A stretch of 64,000 bases of DNA from Paraburkholderia diazotrophica (GCF_900108945.1 NZ_FNYE01000007.1:124001-188000), one strand, 5' to 3'. Positions 16,614-25,008 are shown, counted from the first letter of the stretch. Made by a program: numbers and translations. Notes: a model not told the origin generated them from the sequence alone.

Positions 16614-17054
16614 TTACTGGACGGTAATGGCACGGGGCCGCGATGCCTCGCGCTTGCCGACTGAAACCAGCAGGCAGCCATCGACGTAGCGCGCCAGCAC
16701 CTTGTCGGGATCGGCCTGTTGCGGAAGCTCGATGACCCGCCGGAAAGCGCCGTTGAAGCGCTCCTGCGCATACTGGCGCACGCCTTCCGTCGACGGCTCT
16801 TCGTGGGCCGTTCGTTGGCCGGCTATCGACAGCAGGCCCTTGTCGACGGATATCTCGAGCTTCGAAGGATCGACGCCCGGCGCAAACGCAACGATCTCGA
16901 TCGAGTCGTCGGTCGTGCCGATGTTGATCTGCGGGAAGGTGCCGAAACGGCTTGAACGAAGGCTTGACGGGAAGCCGCCGAACAGGCTGGACATCTGGCG
17001 TTGCAGACGGTCCAGTTCGCTGAAGAGGTCGGTCCCAAAGTAAACGTCACTCAT
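16614..17054 (-). CDS. Hsp20 small heat-shock protein (first gene)
   Basis: A 146-residue alpha-crystallin protein from the ATG at 17054 (GAGGAGA upstream). The frame extends to 17300 through the promoter, which is not coding. It opens MSDVYFGTDLFSELDRLQRQ, a typical class A Hsp20 start. The domain has GTFPQINIGTTDDSIEIVAF, PGVDPSKLEISVDKGLLSIA and NGAFRRVIELPQQADPDKV, ending PRAITVQ. It acts as an ATP-independent holdase. It is the first gene of the operon, with a sigma32-like promoter and a roughly 135-nt leader upstream. Confidence 0.95.
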   Translation of the reverse strand: MSDVYFGTDLFSELDRLQRQMSSLFGGFPSSLRSSRFGTFPQINIGTTDDSIEIVAFAPGVDPSKLEISVDKGLLSIAGQRTAHEEPSTEGVRQYAQERFNGAFRRVIELPQQADPDKVLARYVDGCLLVSVGKREASRPRAITVQ

Positions 17055-17056
17055 GG

Positions 17057-17086
17057 TCGCTTTCTCCTCGGGCGGCAAGGAAGCAA
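17057..17086 (-). promoter_or_regulatory. Candidate RNA thermometer over the hsp20 ribosome site
   Basis: In the leader RNA, UUGCUUCCUU (complement of 17077-17086) can pair with GAGAAAGCGA (complement of 17057-17066): ten positions with one C-A mismatch and two G-U pairs. This covers half of the Shine-Dalgarno and reaches within two bases of the AUG. ROSE-type thermometers of rhizobial and enterobacterial hsp20 genes use a UUGCU strand imperfectly paired to the ribosome site, and the resemblance is clear. The pairing is seen; the thermometer role is inference. Confidence 0.42.
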
Positions 17087-17195
17087 ACCGGCATACGCGC
17101 TTCAGTCCGGTTGTCCCATGCCGCGGACAATCAAGGTTGAAACACGCAGCGCCCGCGAACGGAATGTTCACGAACGACTGCCTAAGCGATGCTAA

Positions 17196-17223
17196 AGATA
17201 GGATGCCCGTTGTCAATTTCAAG
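17196..17223 (-). promoter_or_regulatory. Sigma32-like promoter for the hsp20 operon
   Basis: Read leftward: CTTGAAA (17217-17223), 14-bp spacer, CCTATCT (17196-17202). The sigma32 consensus is CTTGAAA and CCCCATnT with a 11-16 bp spacer, so the -35 is perfect and the -10 is one or two bases off. Transcription should begin near 17189, about 135 nt before the hsp20 start. Confidence 0.6.
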
Positions 17224-17259
17224 GGGCGGCGCGAAAAATTTTGAGCCTTGAATTTGGGC

Positions 17260-17284
17260 CTTGAAAATCCGCGTGATCGCCCAT
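17260..17284 (+). promoter_or_regulatory. Sigma32-like promoter for the 127-residue protein gene
   Basis: CTTGAAA (17260-17266), 13-bp spacer, CCCAT (17280-17284) followed by AAA. Both elements match the sigma32 consensus closely. Transcription near 17292 would give a leader of about 30 nt. This promoter diverges from the hsp20 promoter, and the two -35 elements are 36 bp apart. Confidence 0.62.
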
Positions 17285-17319
17285 AAAGTCCGCGCACCAA
17301 TGTTCACTGGGAGACGACC

Positions 17320-17703
17320 GTGGAATTCGATACGGACTGGAGAACGCTTGGCAAGCATCGCATCAGACTGCGCTCCACAAAAGGCTTTCCGACGGAACTG
17401 ATGCATCAGGTCGCGGAAGTGACGCGGCTTGCCGTCGACAACAACATGAGCGCCCGCGCGCGCATCATCGAAATCCTCTTCAGGCATGAAAAGGCCTACG
17501 ACATCACGATAGGAACGACGCTGCTGGAAGACCGCATCAGCGCGCCGCAACTCGAGAGCGCGATCGCGACGGTCATGGGCCTGTTACCGGAGCAGGTGAA
17601 CCTGTATGTCCACGCTGTCACGCAAGAGGAAGTCGATCTTCATTTCGGCGTGTACGAACGGATGCTCGCCGAGAAGCTGGGCGCCGTTCCGCCGTTGCAG
17701 TGA
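17320..17703 (+). CDS. Unknown protein under a heat-shock-type promoter
   Basis: A 127-residue cytosolic protein from a GTG start with GGGAG seven bases upstream; no ATG fits. No recognised domain. The sequence is mostly helical with a mixed charged pattern: RIRLRSTKGFPTELMHQVAE, MSARARIIEILFRHEKAYDI, then LESAIATVMGLLPEQVNLY and HFGVYERMLAEKLG. It has no cysteine, signal peptide or membrane helix. The promoter upstream and the divergent hsp20 operon suggest a proteostasis or heat-response role. Downstream, an independent promoter drives a small ORF. Confidence 0.85.
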   Translation: MEFDTDWRTLGKHRIRLRSTKGFPTELMHQVAEVTRLAVDNNMSARARIIEILFRHEKAYDITIGTTLLEDRISAPQLESAIATVMGLLPEQVNLYVHAVTQEEVDLHFGVYERMLAEKLGAVPPLQ

Positions 17704-17754
17704 ATCATAATTTTCGATTGATAGAACGCATGGCGGCTCATGCGCCGACCGTTA

Positions 17755-17783
17755 TTGACGCTAGCTGATCGTTTGACTAGATT
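17755..17783 (+). promoter_or_regulatory. Candidate sigma70 promoter for the 57-residue ORF
   Basis: TTGACG (17755-17760), exactly 17 bp, TAGATT (17778-17783). This matches five of six -35 and four of six -10 consensus bases. It would give a leader of about 130 nt to the small ORF at 17921. The surrounding sequence is AT-rich for this genome. Confidence 0.45.
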
Positions 17784-17920
17784 TTTTTTGCCAGGGCGGT
17801 CGGGCGAATCCAATGTCGCTGCCATGCGTTATCTACTCTTCATTGTGCGGCTTGCAATGAAACGGGCACAAAGGCGCGTTCTCTTCTTGCCGCCTCATAA
17901 GGAGAAAACGGGAGAAAACG

Positions 17921-18094
17921 ATGACTCGAATGGACTCATCCTTGTCGACTTTTCGACGAGTCTTTGACAAAGCGGGTTCGGCGATTCTTGCAGCCGAGAA
18001 ACACCTGCTTGCCAGATGGAAAGACAAAAGCACCCATTTGAAAAAGAACGCGTCGAATCGCAACGAACGCAATGCCAATGACCATAGCGGCTAA
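17921..18094 (+). CDS. Small basic protein, 57 residues
   Basis: An ORF starting MTRMDSSLSTFRRVFDKAGS and ending NERNANDHSG. A GGGAG ribosome site lies 7 bp upstream, in a duplicated GGAGAAAACG motif. It is Lys/Arg/Asn rich (net basic), with a central amphipathic helix AGSAILAAEKHLLARWKDK. Base composition is less GC-rich than in neighbours, which could mean recent acquisition or a small regulatory-type protein. It has no known family. A candidate promoter lies at 17755. Confidence 0.58.
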   Translation: MTRMDSSLSTFRRVFDKAGSAILAAEKHLLARWKDKSTHLKKNASNRNERNANDHSG

Positions 18095-18462
18095 CGCACA
18101 GTCCACATTCAAAAAGGCAAGATCGGCTGTATGCCGGACATGACCCGGCGGCTGCCGTGTGCCCGGCGCGATTCCGGGGCGCTGCGCCAATGTCTCCATG
18201 TTTTCGTTGCCGGCCGTGGTGCCGGAGCACTGCCGGCACAGCGCGGCCTCGTGCGTATTCGATACATCGCTCGTCGAACGGTGCGACATTCCGCCACTCA
18301 GGTTTTGCACCCGGCCTGTCGTCAAGAGACGGGTTGAAGTGTCATTTCCTTTAGGCGTCCGCAGACCCCGTCGATGCAGCAGCGAACCTGCGAGGCCGTC
18401 CGGCTTTGCCGGCGTGCAGGTGATGCAGACGTCTGCGAAGGTTCGCCGCTCTGAGCCAGTCG
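18095..18462. other. Intergenic region upstream of the c-di-GMP gene
   Basis: About 370 bp with no convincing gene. Open frames here give Arg/Cys-rich products without ribosome sites. A TTGAAG near 18334 is a possible -35, but no -10 follows at the right spacing. This region must hold the promoter for the 844-residue gene. Confidence 0.4.
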
Positions 18463-20997
18463 ATGATAAACACGAGCAGTTACGCCATTCCCGTTTCACG
18501 CCTCATTGCGCGTCCGATGGTGACGTGCACGCCTGCCACGTCCGTGCGCGAAGTCGCGCGGCGCATCTTCGCGGAACATTGCAGCTCAATCGTCGTGATC
18601 GACGACGGCCAACCCGTCGGCATCTGGACGGAACAGGACGCGCTCGCCGCCGGCGAGGATGCCGATGCACTCGATCGCCCGATCGGCGACGTGATGAGCG
18701 CGCCGCTACTCACGCTCGATGCGGGCACGCCGCTCGGCGAAGCAGCCGTCCGTTTCAAGCAGTCGGGCATTCGCCACTTCGGCGTGGTCAGGGACGGCGC
18801 CTGCATCGGCGTGCTGACGCAGACGGACGTGATCGTGAACCAGGGCGCCGAATTTTTCCTGCGCCTGAAGCCGATCGAATCGATTCACGTACACCCGCAC
18901 GTCGTGGTGCCGGCACATCAGCGGCTGCACGACACGATCGCGCAGATGCGGGCCCGCAAGCTCGATGCCGTCGTCGTCGAGTATGACGACGGCGGGCACG
19001 GGCACGGCATCCTGACCGAGCGCGACGTGTTGCGTCTGATCGTCAACGACCGGCTCGACGGCGTGGTGGGCGATCAGGCGAGCCGTCCGTTGCAGTCACT
19101 TGCTGCGACGCAGAGCCTGTACGCCGCGCAGCGCCTGATGCTGCAGCGGCACATCCGTCATGTCGGCGTGTGTGACGGCGACGGACGGCTCGCCGGATTG
19201 CTCAGCTTCGAGGATCTCCTGCAGAACATCGAGGACGAGTACGTCAGCGAGCTGCAAAACGCCGTGCGCGAGCGCGATGAGGCGCTCGGCCAGGCGCGCT
19301 TCAGTCTGCGAATGGCGGATCGCGTGTTCGAGTCGGCGCTCGAAGGCATCATGGTGACCGACCGCAACGCGAAGATCGAGCGCGTGAACCAGGCGTTCAC
19401 GCGCCTCACGGGCTATACGCAAGAAGAGGTGCTCGGGCGCGACGCGAGCCTGCTGAACTCGGGCCATCAGCCGCCCGGCTTCTATGCGGAGCTGTGGCGA
19501 TCGCTCGAAACCGATGGACATTGGCAAGGCGAGATCTGGAACCGCCGCAAGAACGGCGAGCTGTATCTCGAGTATCTGACCATCACGAGCATTCGCGGCA
19601 ACGACGGCGAGATCTCGCACTACGCGGGCATCTTCTCCGACATCACGCAGCGTCGTCAGACGGAAGAGCGGCTGCGTTACCTCGCGACGCACGATGTATT
19701 GACGGGGCTCGCGAATCGCGTGCTGTTCGAGGAGCGGCTCGAGCGGGCGATCATTCATGCGGGCCGCAGCAGACGCAAGTTCGCCGTGATGTGTCTCGAC
19801 CTCGACCGCTTCAAGCTGGTGAACGACACGCTCGGCCATAGCGCCGGCGACAAGGTGCTCAAAGTGGTGGCCGAACGGCTGCGCACCGGTTTGCGAGAGA
19901 GCGATACCGTCGCGCGGCTCGGCGGCGATGAATTTGCGCTCGTGCTCGAAGACTTCAACGATGTCCGCGACGTGGGCCATCTTGCGGGGATGCTGCTCGA
20001 CTCGGTGGGACAGGCGATCGACCTTGGCGGACGCGAGATTTTCACCACGCCGAGCATCGGCATCAGCATCTATCCGGACGACGGCGTGCAGGCCGAGCAA
20101 CTGATGTTGCGCGCCGATCAGGCGATGTACGGCGCGAAGAGCCGCGGACGCAACGTGTTCCAGTTCTTCGAGAGCAACATGACGTCGTCGGCCATTGCGC
20201 AGCTCGAGACGCTCGGCGAGCTGCACCGCGCGCTGGAGCAGAACGAATTCTGCCTGTACTACCAGCCGCAGTACGACCTGTCGAACGGCCGCATTGTCGG
20301 CGTCGAAGCGCTGCTGCGCTGGCGTCACCCGCGTCGCGGGCTCGTGCCGCCCGGCGAATTCATCGGCATCGCCGAGCAGTCGACGCTGATCGTGCCGCTC
20401 GGCCGCTGGGTGCTGCGCGAGGCATGCCGGCAGGCGCGCGCGTGGCTGGATGCGGGCATCGAGTTCGGCCGTATCGCCGTGAACCTGTCGGCGCGCCAGT
20501 GCTTTACCGACGAGTTTCTCGGCGACCTGTCCGCCATTCTCAGCGAAACGGCGCTGCCGCCCGAGCGCCTGCAGCTCGAACTGATCGAGAGCATGGCGAT
20601 GAATACGCGCGAAGAGATCGGCACGCTGTTGCGCGAGCTGGTCGCGCGGCGCGTGAGCCTCGCGATCGACGACTTCGGTACGGGCTATTCGTCGCTCGCC
20701 TATCTGAAGGATCTGCCCGTCGATACGCTGAAGATCGACCGCTCGTTTCTCGGCAGCAGCGACGCGCACAATCCGGATCGCGCGATCATCCGCGCCGTCG
20801 TCGTGATGGGGCGCGCGCTCGGTCTCGACGTGGTGATGGAAGGCGTGGAGACGCAGGAACAGCTCGCGTTCCTGCAAGAGGTGGGCTGTCATCAGGGACA
20901 GGGCTATCTGCTGGCGAGACCGCAGCCTGCTGAACGGCTGACGGAACACATGCGGCGCAGTTGCGATGCGCTTCTCGCGCAGTTGGAGAGTGCGTAA
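18463..20997 (+). CDS. CBS-CBS-PAS-GGDEF-EAL c-di-GMP protein
   Basis: An 844-residue cytosolic signalling protein. Residues about 10-125 and 140-265 are two CBS pairs (IARPMVTCTPATSVREVARR; IGDVMSAPLLTLDAGTPLGE), known to bind adenine nucleotides. Residues about 280-400 are a PAS domain (FESALEGIMVTDRNAKIERV). The GGDEF site RLGGDEFAL is at 486-494. The EAL domain begins with GVEALLRW (E615) and keeps NLSARQ, ELIES, DDFGTGYSSL, KIDRSF and EGVET, so the phosphodiesterase looks competent and the cyclase also has an intact signature. Output could switch with energy charge. The ribosome site is weak. Confidence 0.97.
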   Translation: MINTSSYAIPVSRLIARPMVTCTPATSVREVARRIFAEHCSSIVVIDDGQPVGIWTEQDALAAGEDADALDRPIGDVMSAPLLTLDAGTPLGEAAVRFKQSGIRHFGVVRDGACIGVLTQTDVIVNQGAEFFLRLKPIESIHVHPHVVVPAHQRLHDTIAQMRARKLDAVVVEYDDGGHGHGILTERDVLRLIVNDRLDGVVGDQASRPLQSLAATQSLYAAQRLMLQRHIRHVGVCDGDGRLAGLLSFEDLLQNIEDEYVSELQNAVRERDEALGQARFSLRMADRVFESALEGIMVTDRNAKIERVNQAFTRLTGYTQEEVLGRDASLLNSGHQPPGFYAELWRSLETDGHWQGEIWNRRKNGELYLEYLTITSIRGNDGEISHYAGIFSDITQRRQTEERLRYLATHDVLTGLANRVLFEERLERAIIHAGRSRRKFAVMCLDLDRFKLVNDTLGHSAGDKVLKVVAERLRTGLRESDTVARLGGDEFALVLEDFNDVRDVGHLAGMLLDSVGQAIDLGGREIFTTPSIGISIYPDDGVQAEQLMLRADQAMYGAKSRGRNVFQFFESNMTSSAIAQLETLGELHRALEQNEFCLYYQPQYDLSNGRIVGVEALLRWRHPRRGLVPPGEFIGIAEQSTLIVPLGRWVLREACRQARAWLDAGIEFGRIAVNLSARQCFTDEFLGDLSAILSETALPPERLQLELIESMAMNTREEIGTLLRELVARRVSLAIDDFGTGYSSLAYLKDLPVDTLKIDRSFLGSSDAHNPDRAIIRAVVVMGRALGLDVVMEGVETQEQLAFLQEVGCHQGQGYLLARPQPAERLTEHMRRSCDALLAQLESA

Positions 20998-21076
20998 AAC
21001 GCGTCACTTGATTCGGGCAACGCACGGCGGCAAGATTCCTTGCTCGGGGACTTCGCACGAGCAAGGAGACATGGCC

Positions 21077-21463
21077 ATGATCGAAACGCGTCTGCCCGTC
21101 ATCTACCGGAATTACATCGCATGCCTGAACAGGCAGGACTGGCCGGGCCTCGGTCAGTTCGTTCATGACGACGCAATCCACAATGGCAAACGGCTCGGCT
21201 TGTCGGGTTATCGCACGATGCTGGAGCGAGACTTCGAGGCAATCCCGGATCTTTGCTTCAACATTCAGTTGCTGGTCTGCGATCCGCCCTTTATCGCGAG
21301 CCGATTGCAATTCGATTGCGCGCCAATGGGCGTATTTCTTGGGCTGCCCGTGAATGGCAAGCGAGTGTCGTTTGCCGAGAACGTGTTCAATCAATTCCAC
21401 GCAGACAAGATCAAGGAAGTATGGTCGGTCATCGACAAGGCCGCCATAGAAGCGCAGCTTTAG
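21077..21463 (+). CDS. SnoaL-like / ester cyclase family protein
   Basis: A 128-residue alpha+beta-barrel protein. AAGGAG lies 8 bp before the ATG at 21077 and only 2 bp before the ATG at 21071, so the former is chosen. The pattern YRNYIACLNRQDWPGLGQFV, then HDDAIHNGKRLGLSGYRTML, DLCFNIQLLVCD and FLGLPVNGKRVSF followed by a Lys/Glu end fits the SnoaL/polyketide-cyclase-like NTF2 superfamily. The catalytic or ligand role is unknown. It follows the c-di-GMP gene by 79 bp on the same strand and may share its transcript. Confidence 0.88.
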   Translation: MIETRLPVIYRNYIACLNRQDWPGLGQFVHDDAIHNGKRLGLSGYRTMLERDFEAIPDLCFNIQLLVCDPPFIASRLQFDCAPMGVFLGLPVNGKRVSFAENVFNQFHADKIKEVWSVIDKAAIEAQL

Positions 21464-21686
21464 CGGCTTAACAAATAGCAACCAGCAGAAAGTTTGGCTC
21501 CAGGCCACACCGCTTGGGCCTGTGCGTCGATTCCTGACAGCACGCTTGACGCCGTGACCTGGACCGCGCTTGCTCGCGCCCATTGCAGCAGGAACGGCAA
21601 TTGCTGCCATCATTGATCCCGATGCGGCACGGGCGCATGCATGCGCCGCTGACGCGTGCCGCCACTGCCTTTCAACGGACACGACG

Positions 21687-22604
21687 TTGCAACTTCTTCC
21701 TGTTTGCCTGGCCGTCTGCATCGTGCTCGGCGGCGCCTGGCTCGCGCTCGCGTGGCGCCGGCTCGAAGCCACGCCCGCGCTGACGGGGGCGAGCCGCGCC
21801 GCGGGCATCGGCGGCGTCTACACGGAGGTCGGCCGCTGCCGGATGTTTCATCGCGTGCATCCCGGGCCGCCCATGACGCAGCAGACGATGCCCGTCGTGC
21901 TGGTCCACGGCCTTGTGATATCGAGCCGCTATATGGAGCCGCTTGCCGGCGCGCTGGGCCGTCACTTTCGCGTGCTCGCGCCGGACCTGCCGGGTTTCGG
22001 CGAAAGCCGTCTGATCGACGGCAGCCACGCGCGGACGTTGTCGCTTGCGCAACTCGCCGACGCGTTGCGCGACTGGCTGCGGGCGCTCGGCGTCGAAAGG
22101 GCGGCGTTTGTCGGCAATTCGTTCGGCTGCCAGATCATCACCGATCTTGCGTGCCGGCATCCGGATGTCGTCGACCGGCTCGTCCTGCAAGGGCCGACCA
22201 CCGACCCCAAGGCTCGCACGCTCATCAAGCAGGTGTATCGCGATCTCGTCAATGGCCGGCGTGAGCAGATGCGCTCGCCCGCCGCAACGGGACGCATCGA
22301 CTACGCGAAGGCGGGCCTGCCGCGCGCGTTCGCGACGATGCGTATCCTGATTCGCGACAGGATCGAAGAGCGGCTGCCGTATGTTGTTGCGCCGACGCTC
22401 GTCGTCGCCGGCACGCGCGACGCCGTGGTGCCGCTCGAATGGGCGGCCTGCGTCGCGCGGCTCGTCCCGCGCGGAACGCTTGCTGTGATCGAGGGAGGCA
22501 CGCACACGTTGAACTACGTCTATCCGCACGCGTTTGCGCTGGCGGTCGCGCCATTCCTGATGGCAGGCACACCCACACTTGCAACCGAGGCCGCACGACC
22601 ATGA
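21687..22604 (+). CDS. Alpha/beta hydrolase with N-terminal membrane helix
   Basis: About 305 residues from a TTG at 21687. The frame is open from another TTG at 21570, but that extension has poorer third-base bias, and neither start has a good ribosome site. A hydrophobic helix (LPVCLAVCIVLGGAWLALAW) opens the protein. The fold follows: VVLVHGLVISSRYMEP (oxyanion), nucleophile elbow FVGNSFGCQ with Ser, DAVVPLEW (Asp region) and GGTHTLNYVYPHA with catalytic-type His. Its stop overlaps the next ATG by four bases (ATGA), giving translational coupling. The substrate is unknown. Confidence 0.85.
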   Translation: MQLLPVCLAVCIVLGGAWLALAWRRLEATPALTGASRAAGIGGVYTEVGRCRMFHRVHPGPPMTQQTMPVVLVHGLVISSRYMEPLAGALGRHFRVLAPDLPGFGESRLIDGSHARTLSLAQLADALRDWLRALGVERAAFVGNSFGCQIITDLACRHPDVVDRLVLQGPTTDPKARTLIKQVYRDLVNGRREQMRSPAATGRIDYAKAGLPRAFATMRILIRDRIEERLPYVVAPTLVVAGTRDAVVPLEWAACVARLVPRGTLAVIEGGTHTLNYVYPHAFALAVAPFLMAGTPTLATEAARP

Positions 22605-24013
22605 ACAAGCCACCGCGCGGCATTGCCCGTTTCGATTCGGCGGCCGGCATGGCGCAGGCGCTCGCCTCGACGCTGCACGGCAAGCCGTTCGTGAGTCCGA
22701 GCCAGTCGCGCGTGCAGGACTGGCTGATGTCCTCCGTCAACAGGTTGTCGCCGCGCGCCCGCGAACGCTGCTACAGCATCGGCGGCATGATGGAAGGGAT
22801 ACGGCGGCGTCAGGTCCGCAAGCTGGACATCGAGCGTATCGCCGAATGGCTCACGGGACTGTATCCTCAACGTCAATACGATGCCGCCATTGTCGGGTCG
22901 TCGAATGGCGCGCTCGTTCATCTCGCGGCCGCGATGCGGATTCCGTGGCTGCCGCAAACGTTCCTGTGCCCCGTGCGCGCACCGTTTCGCGACCCCGACG
23001 ACGCACAGCGCGGTTTCAACGAAGGCCGCCCGATCGTCGATGCGTTGCTCGCCGCTGACGAACGCATCGCGGTCCATCATATGCAGGACCCGAATCAGGA
23101 CAGGCTGATGCTGCATTCGATGCACTATTTCCGCCTGAAGCATCTCGCGCTGCCGCTCGCGTATCGCGAGTTTCTGCTGAGCAGCCTGCGGCCCGGCGGG
23201 ACCTTGTACGTGAATGCATGCACGCGCGCGTGGCCCGTCACGCGCACGAGTTCGCGCTCGGTCTACCAGTTCGGCGCGACAGGCGGCGCGACCGAGGACG
23301 AGTACCTGCACGGCGGCCCATCCGTGAAAGCGAGCCTCGCGCGCTACGGCAGCAAGCGCACGCACTGGACGCCGCCCGCGCCCAACGACATCGCACCCGA
23401 GGCCGAGTGGGGCTTCGACGAACGGCTGATGCGCGACATCGAATGGCTCGCTGCGCAGATGCGATGGCGCATCGTCGAGATCCGCTACGAGGAGCCCGAG
23501 AGCCTGAGCTTCGTGACGGCGGCCGTATATCGCGACTGGTATCGCGATGCGGGCATCGTTCCGCGCAGGCTCGTCGTCGATTCGTTCCTGCTGATGGAGC
23601 CGCTCACTACGATGCGTCTTCACGCGCTGCCGTTCTGGCTGCTGTTCTGCGTCGAAGCTTCGGCGGATGCGTTGCAGCGTTATCTGCAGACGCAGCCCGC
23701 ATTCGACGAGATCGACATGATGCTGTTCTCGCATGGCGTCGAGAGCATCGGCTATGCGCCCATCGATCGCTGGCGCGCGCTGCTCGCTACGGCAAAGAGC
23801 GCGGGCCGCTTCGCAGGCGTCGATACGACGCATTATCCGCGTGACTTCGCGACCTTCGCGCGCTTCGGCCGCGCGCTCGTGCGCCTCGATCCTCAATTTC
23901 CGACACCGCCTGCATTGCACTGCGCGCGCTTCGAAGCGCTGCTTCAACAGCATGGGGCGGCGCATCGCGTGCAGTGCGCCGAGCGCGCGTCCATCCAGGG
24001 CGCGACGGCATGA
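22601..24013 (+). CDS. Unknown protein in a coupled hydrolase operon
   Basis: A 470-residue protein with no recognised family, signal peptide or membrane helix. The segment AAIVGSSNGALVHLAAAMRI resembles a nucleophile elbow (G-S-S-N-G), but the rest does not read as a standard alpha/beta hydrolase. Other landmarks: TLHGKPFVSPSQSRVQDWLM near the start, HMQDPNQDRLMLHSMHYFRL in the middle, then LPFWLLFCVEASADALQRYL. ATGA overlaps couple it to the hydrolase genes on both sides, so the three products probably act together. AAGCCACC precedes the ATG and is a weak ribosome site, consistent with coupling. Confidence 0.88.
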   Translation: MNKPPRGIARFDSAAGMAQALASTLHGKPFVSPSQSRVQDWLMSSVNRLSPRARERCYSIGGMMEGIRRRQVRKLDIERIAEWLTGLYPQRQYDAAIVGSSNGALVHLAAAMRIPWLPQTFLCPVRAPFRDPDDAQRGFNEGRPIVDALLAADERIAVHHMQDPNQDRLMLHSMHYFRLKHLALPLAYREFLLSSLRPGGTLYVNACTRAWPVTRTSSRSVYQFGATGGATEDEYLHGGPSVKASLARYGSKRTHWTPPAPNDIAPEAEWGFDERLMRDIEWLAAQMRWRIVEIRYEEPESLSFVTAAVYRDWYRDAGIVPRRLVVDSFLLMEPLTTMRLHALPFWLLFCVEASADALQRYLQTQPAFDEIDMMLFSHGVESIGYAPIDRWRALLATAKSAGRFAGVDTTHYPRDFATFARFGRALVRLDPQFPTPPALHCARFEALLQQHGAAHRVQCAERASIQGATA

Positions 24014-24885
24014 GCGAAACGGTGCGGCTGATTCTGCTGTCGCTGCTTGCCATTGTGCTCGCTGGTTATGCGATCGTCGTCGCGCTGCTGTTCTGGCTTC
24101 AGGGACGACTCGTCTATCCGCTCGAACAGATTCGAGGCGTGGCGCGCAACGCGGCTGCCGACCACATCGAGCCTGTGACCGTGCGCACGGCAGACGGTCT
24201 CGTGCTGCCGGGCCGTTATGCGCCCGCAAGCCAACACGACGCATTCACCGTCGTGCTGTTTCATGGAAACGGAGAAGACCTGTCGCAACGCGTGCAAATC
24301 GCACATGACCTGATCGTGGCGGGGCATGGCGTGTATCTCGCCGAATATCGCGGCTATGGCGGCGCGCCGGGACATCCGTCCGAAGCAGGCCTGTATGCGG
24401 ACGGCCGCGCAGCACTCGACTTCGTCGCGCAGCGCGCGAGCAGGATCGCCGTGCATGGGTTTTCGCTCGGCACGGGTGTCGCCGTGCGAATGGCGTCCGA
24501 ATATGAAGCGCTTTCTGCGCTGATTCTCGAAGCGCCGTTCACCTGCATCGCCGACGTGGCGAGAGCGCGCTTTCCATTGTTTGCGTTGCGCGGCATGGTG
24601 CGAGACCGGTATGACAACCTCGCCAGCATCGGCCGCGTGCGTGCGCCCGTGCTGATATGCGGCGGCCTCGCCGACGCGGTCATTCCGCCTGTGCAATTCG
24701 CGCGGCTCCATTCGGCTGTCCGCGCGCCGCGCCGGCTCGAACTGATCGATAGGGCGGGACACGCCGATGTGTGGGAACAGGGCGCGCGCGAGCACGTATT
24801 GCGTTTTCTCGACGATCTGCGACGCGTGAGCGCCGCCGTCGAAACGGATCCGCAGCACGGGCGTACTGCACCGCACGATGCGTAA
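24010..24885 (+). CDS. Alpha/beta hydrolase, membrane-anchored
   Basis: A 291-residue protein starting inside the previous stop (ATGA). One N-terminal helix (LILLSLLAIVLAGYAIVVAL) anchors it. The hydrolase core has VVLFHGNGEDLSQRVQIAHD (oxyanion), GYGGAPGHPSE, nucleophile elbow AVHGFSLGTGVAVRM (G-F-S-L-G), ICGGLADAVIPPVQF (Asp) and DRAGHADVWEQ (His). This matches the BEM46/YfhR-like and DUF-type serine hydrolases. It is paralogous in fold, but not closely similar, to the hydrolase at 21687. Confidence 0.92.
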   Translation: MSETVRLILLSLLAIVLAGYAIVVALLFWLQGRLVYPLEQIRGVARNAAADHIEPVTVRTADGLVLPGRYAPASQHDAFTVVLFHGNGEDLSQRVQIAHDLIVAGHGVYLAEYRGYGGAPGHPSEAGLYADGRAALDFVAQRASRIAVHGFSLGTGVAVRMASEYEALSALILEAPFTCIADVARARFPLFALRGMVRDRYDNLASIGRVRAPVLICGGLADAVIPPVQFARLHSAVRAPRRLELIDRAGHADVWEQGAREHVLRFLDDLRRVSAAVETDPQHGRTAPHDA

Positions 24886-25008
24886 ACGCTGCGTGTAAAA
24901 GGACGCATCTTATAGACGCGCCTGATGCGAAGTGGCGGCGGCGATGCGAGCCGTCCGATCGACAACGTTCACGCGTTCGCATCGCCGCTTCTTGCGCTTG
25001 CCGTTACG

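Noticed and set aside
17936..18499. 187-residue reverse frame over the 57-residue ORF region
   Set aside because: Runs through the promoter region of the c-di-GMP gene and into its coding sequence; Cys-rich with no family. The forward small ORF has the better ribosome site.
19096..20949. Long reverse-strand frame opposite the c-di-GMP gene
   Set aside because: Antisense shadow with His/Arg-rich product; the sense strand carries all domain signatures.
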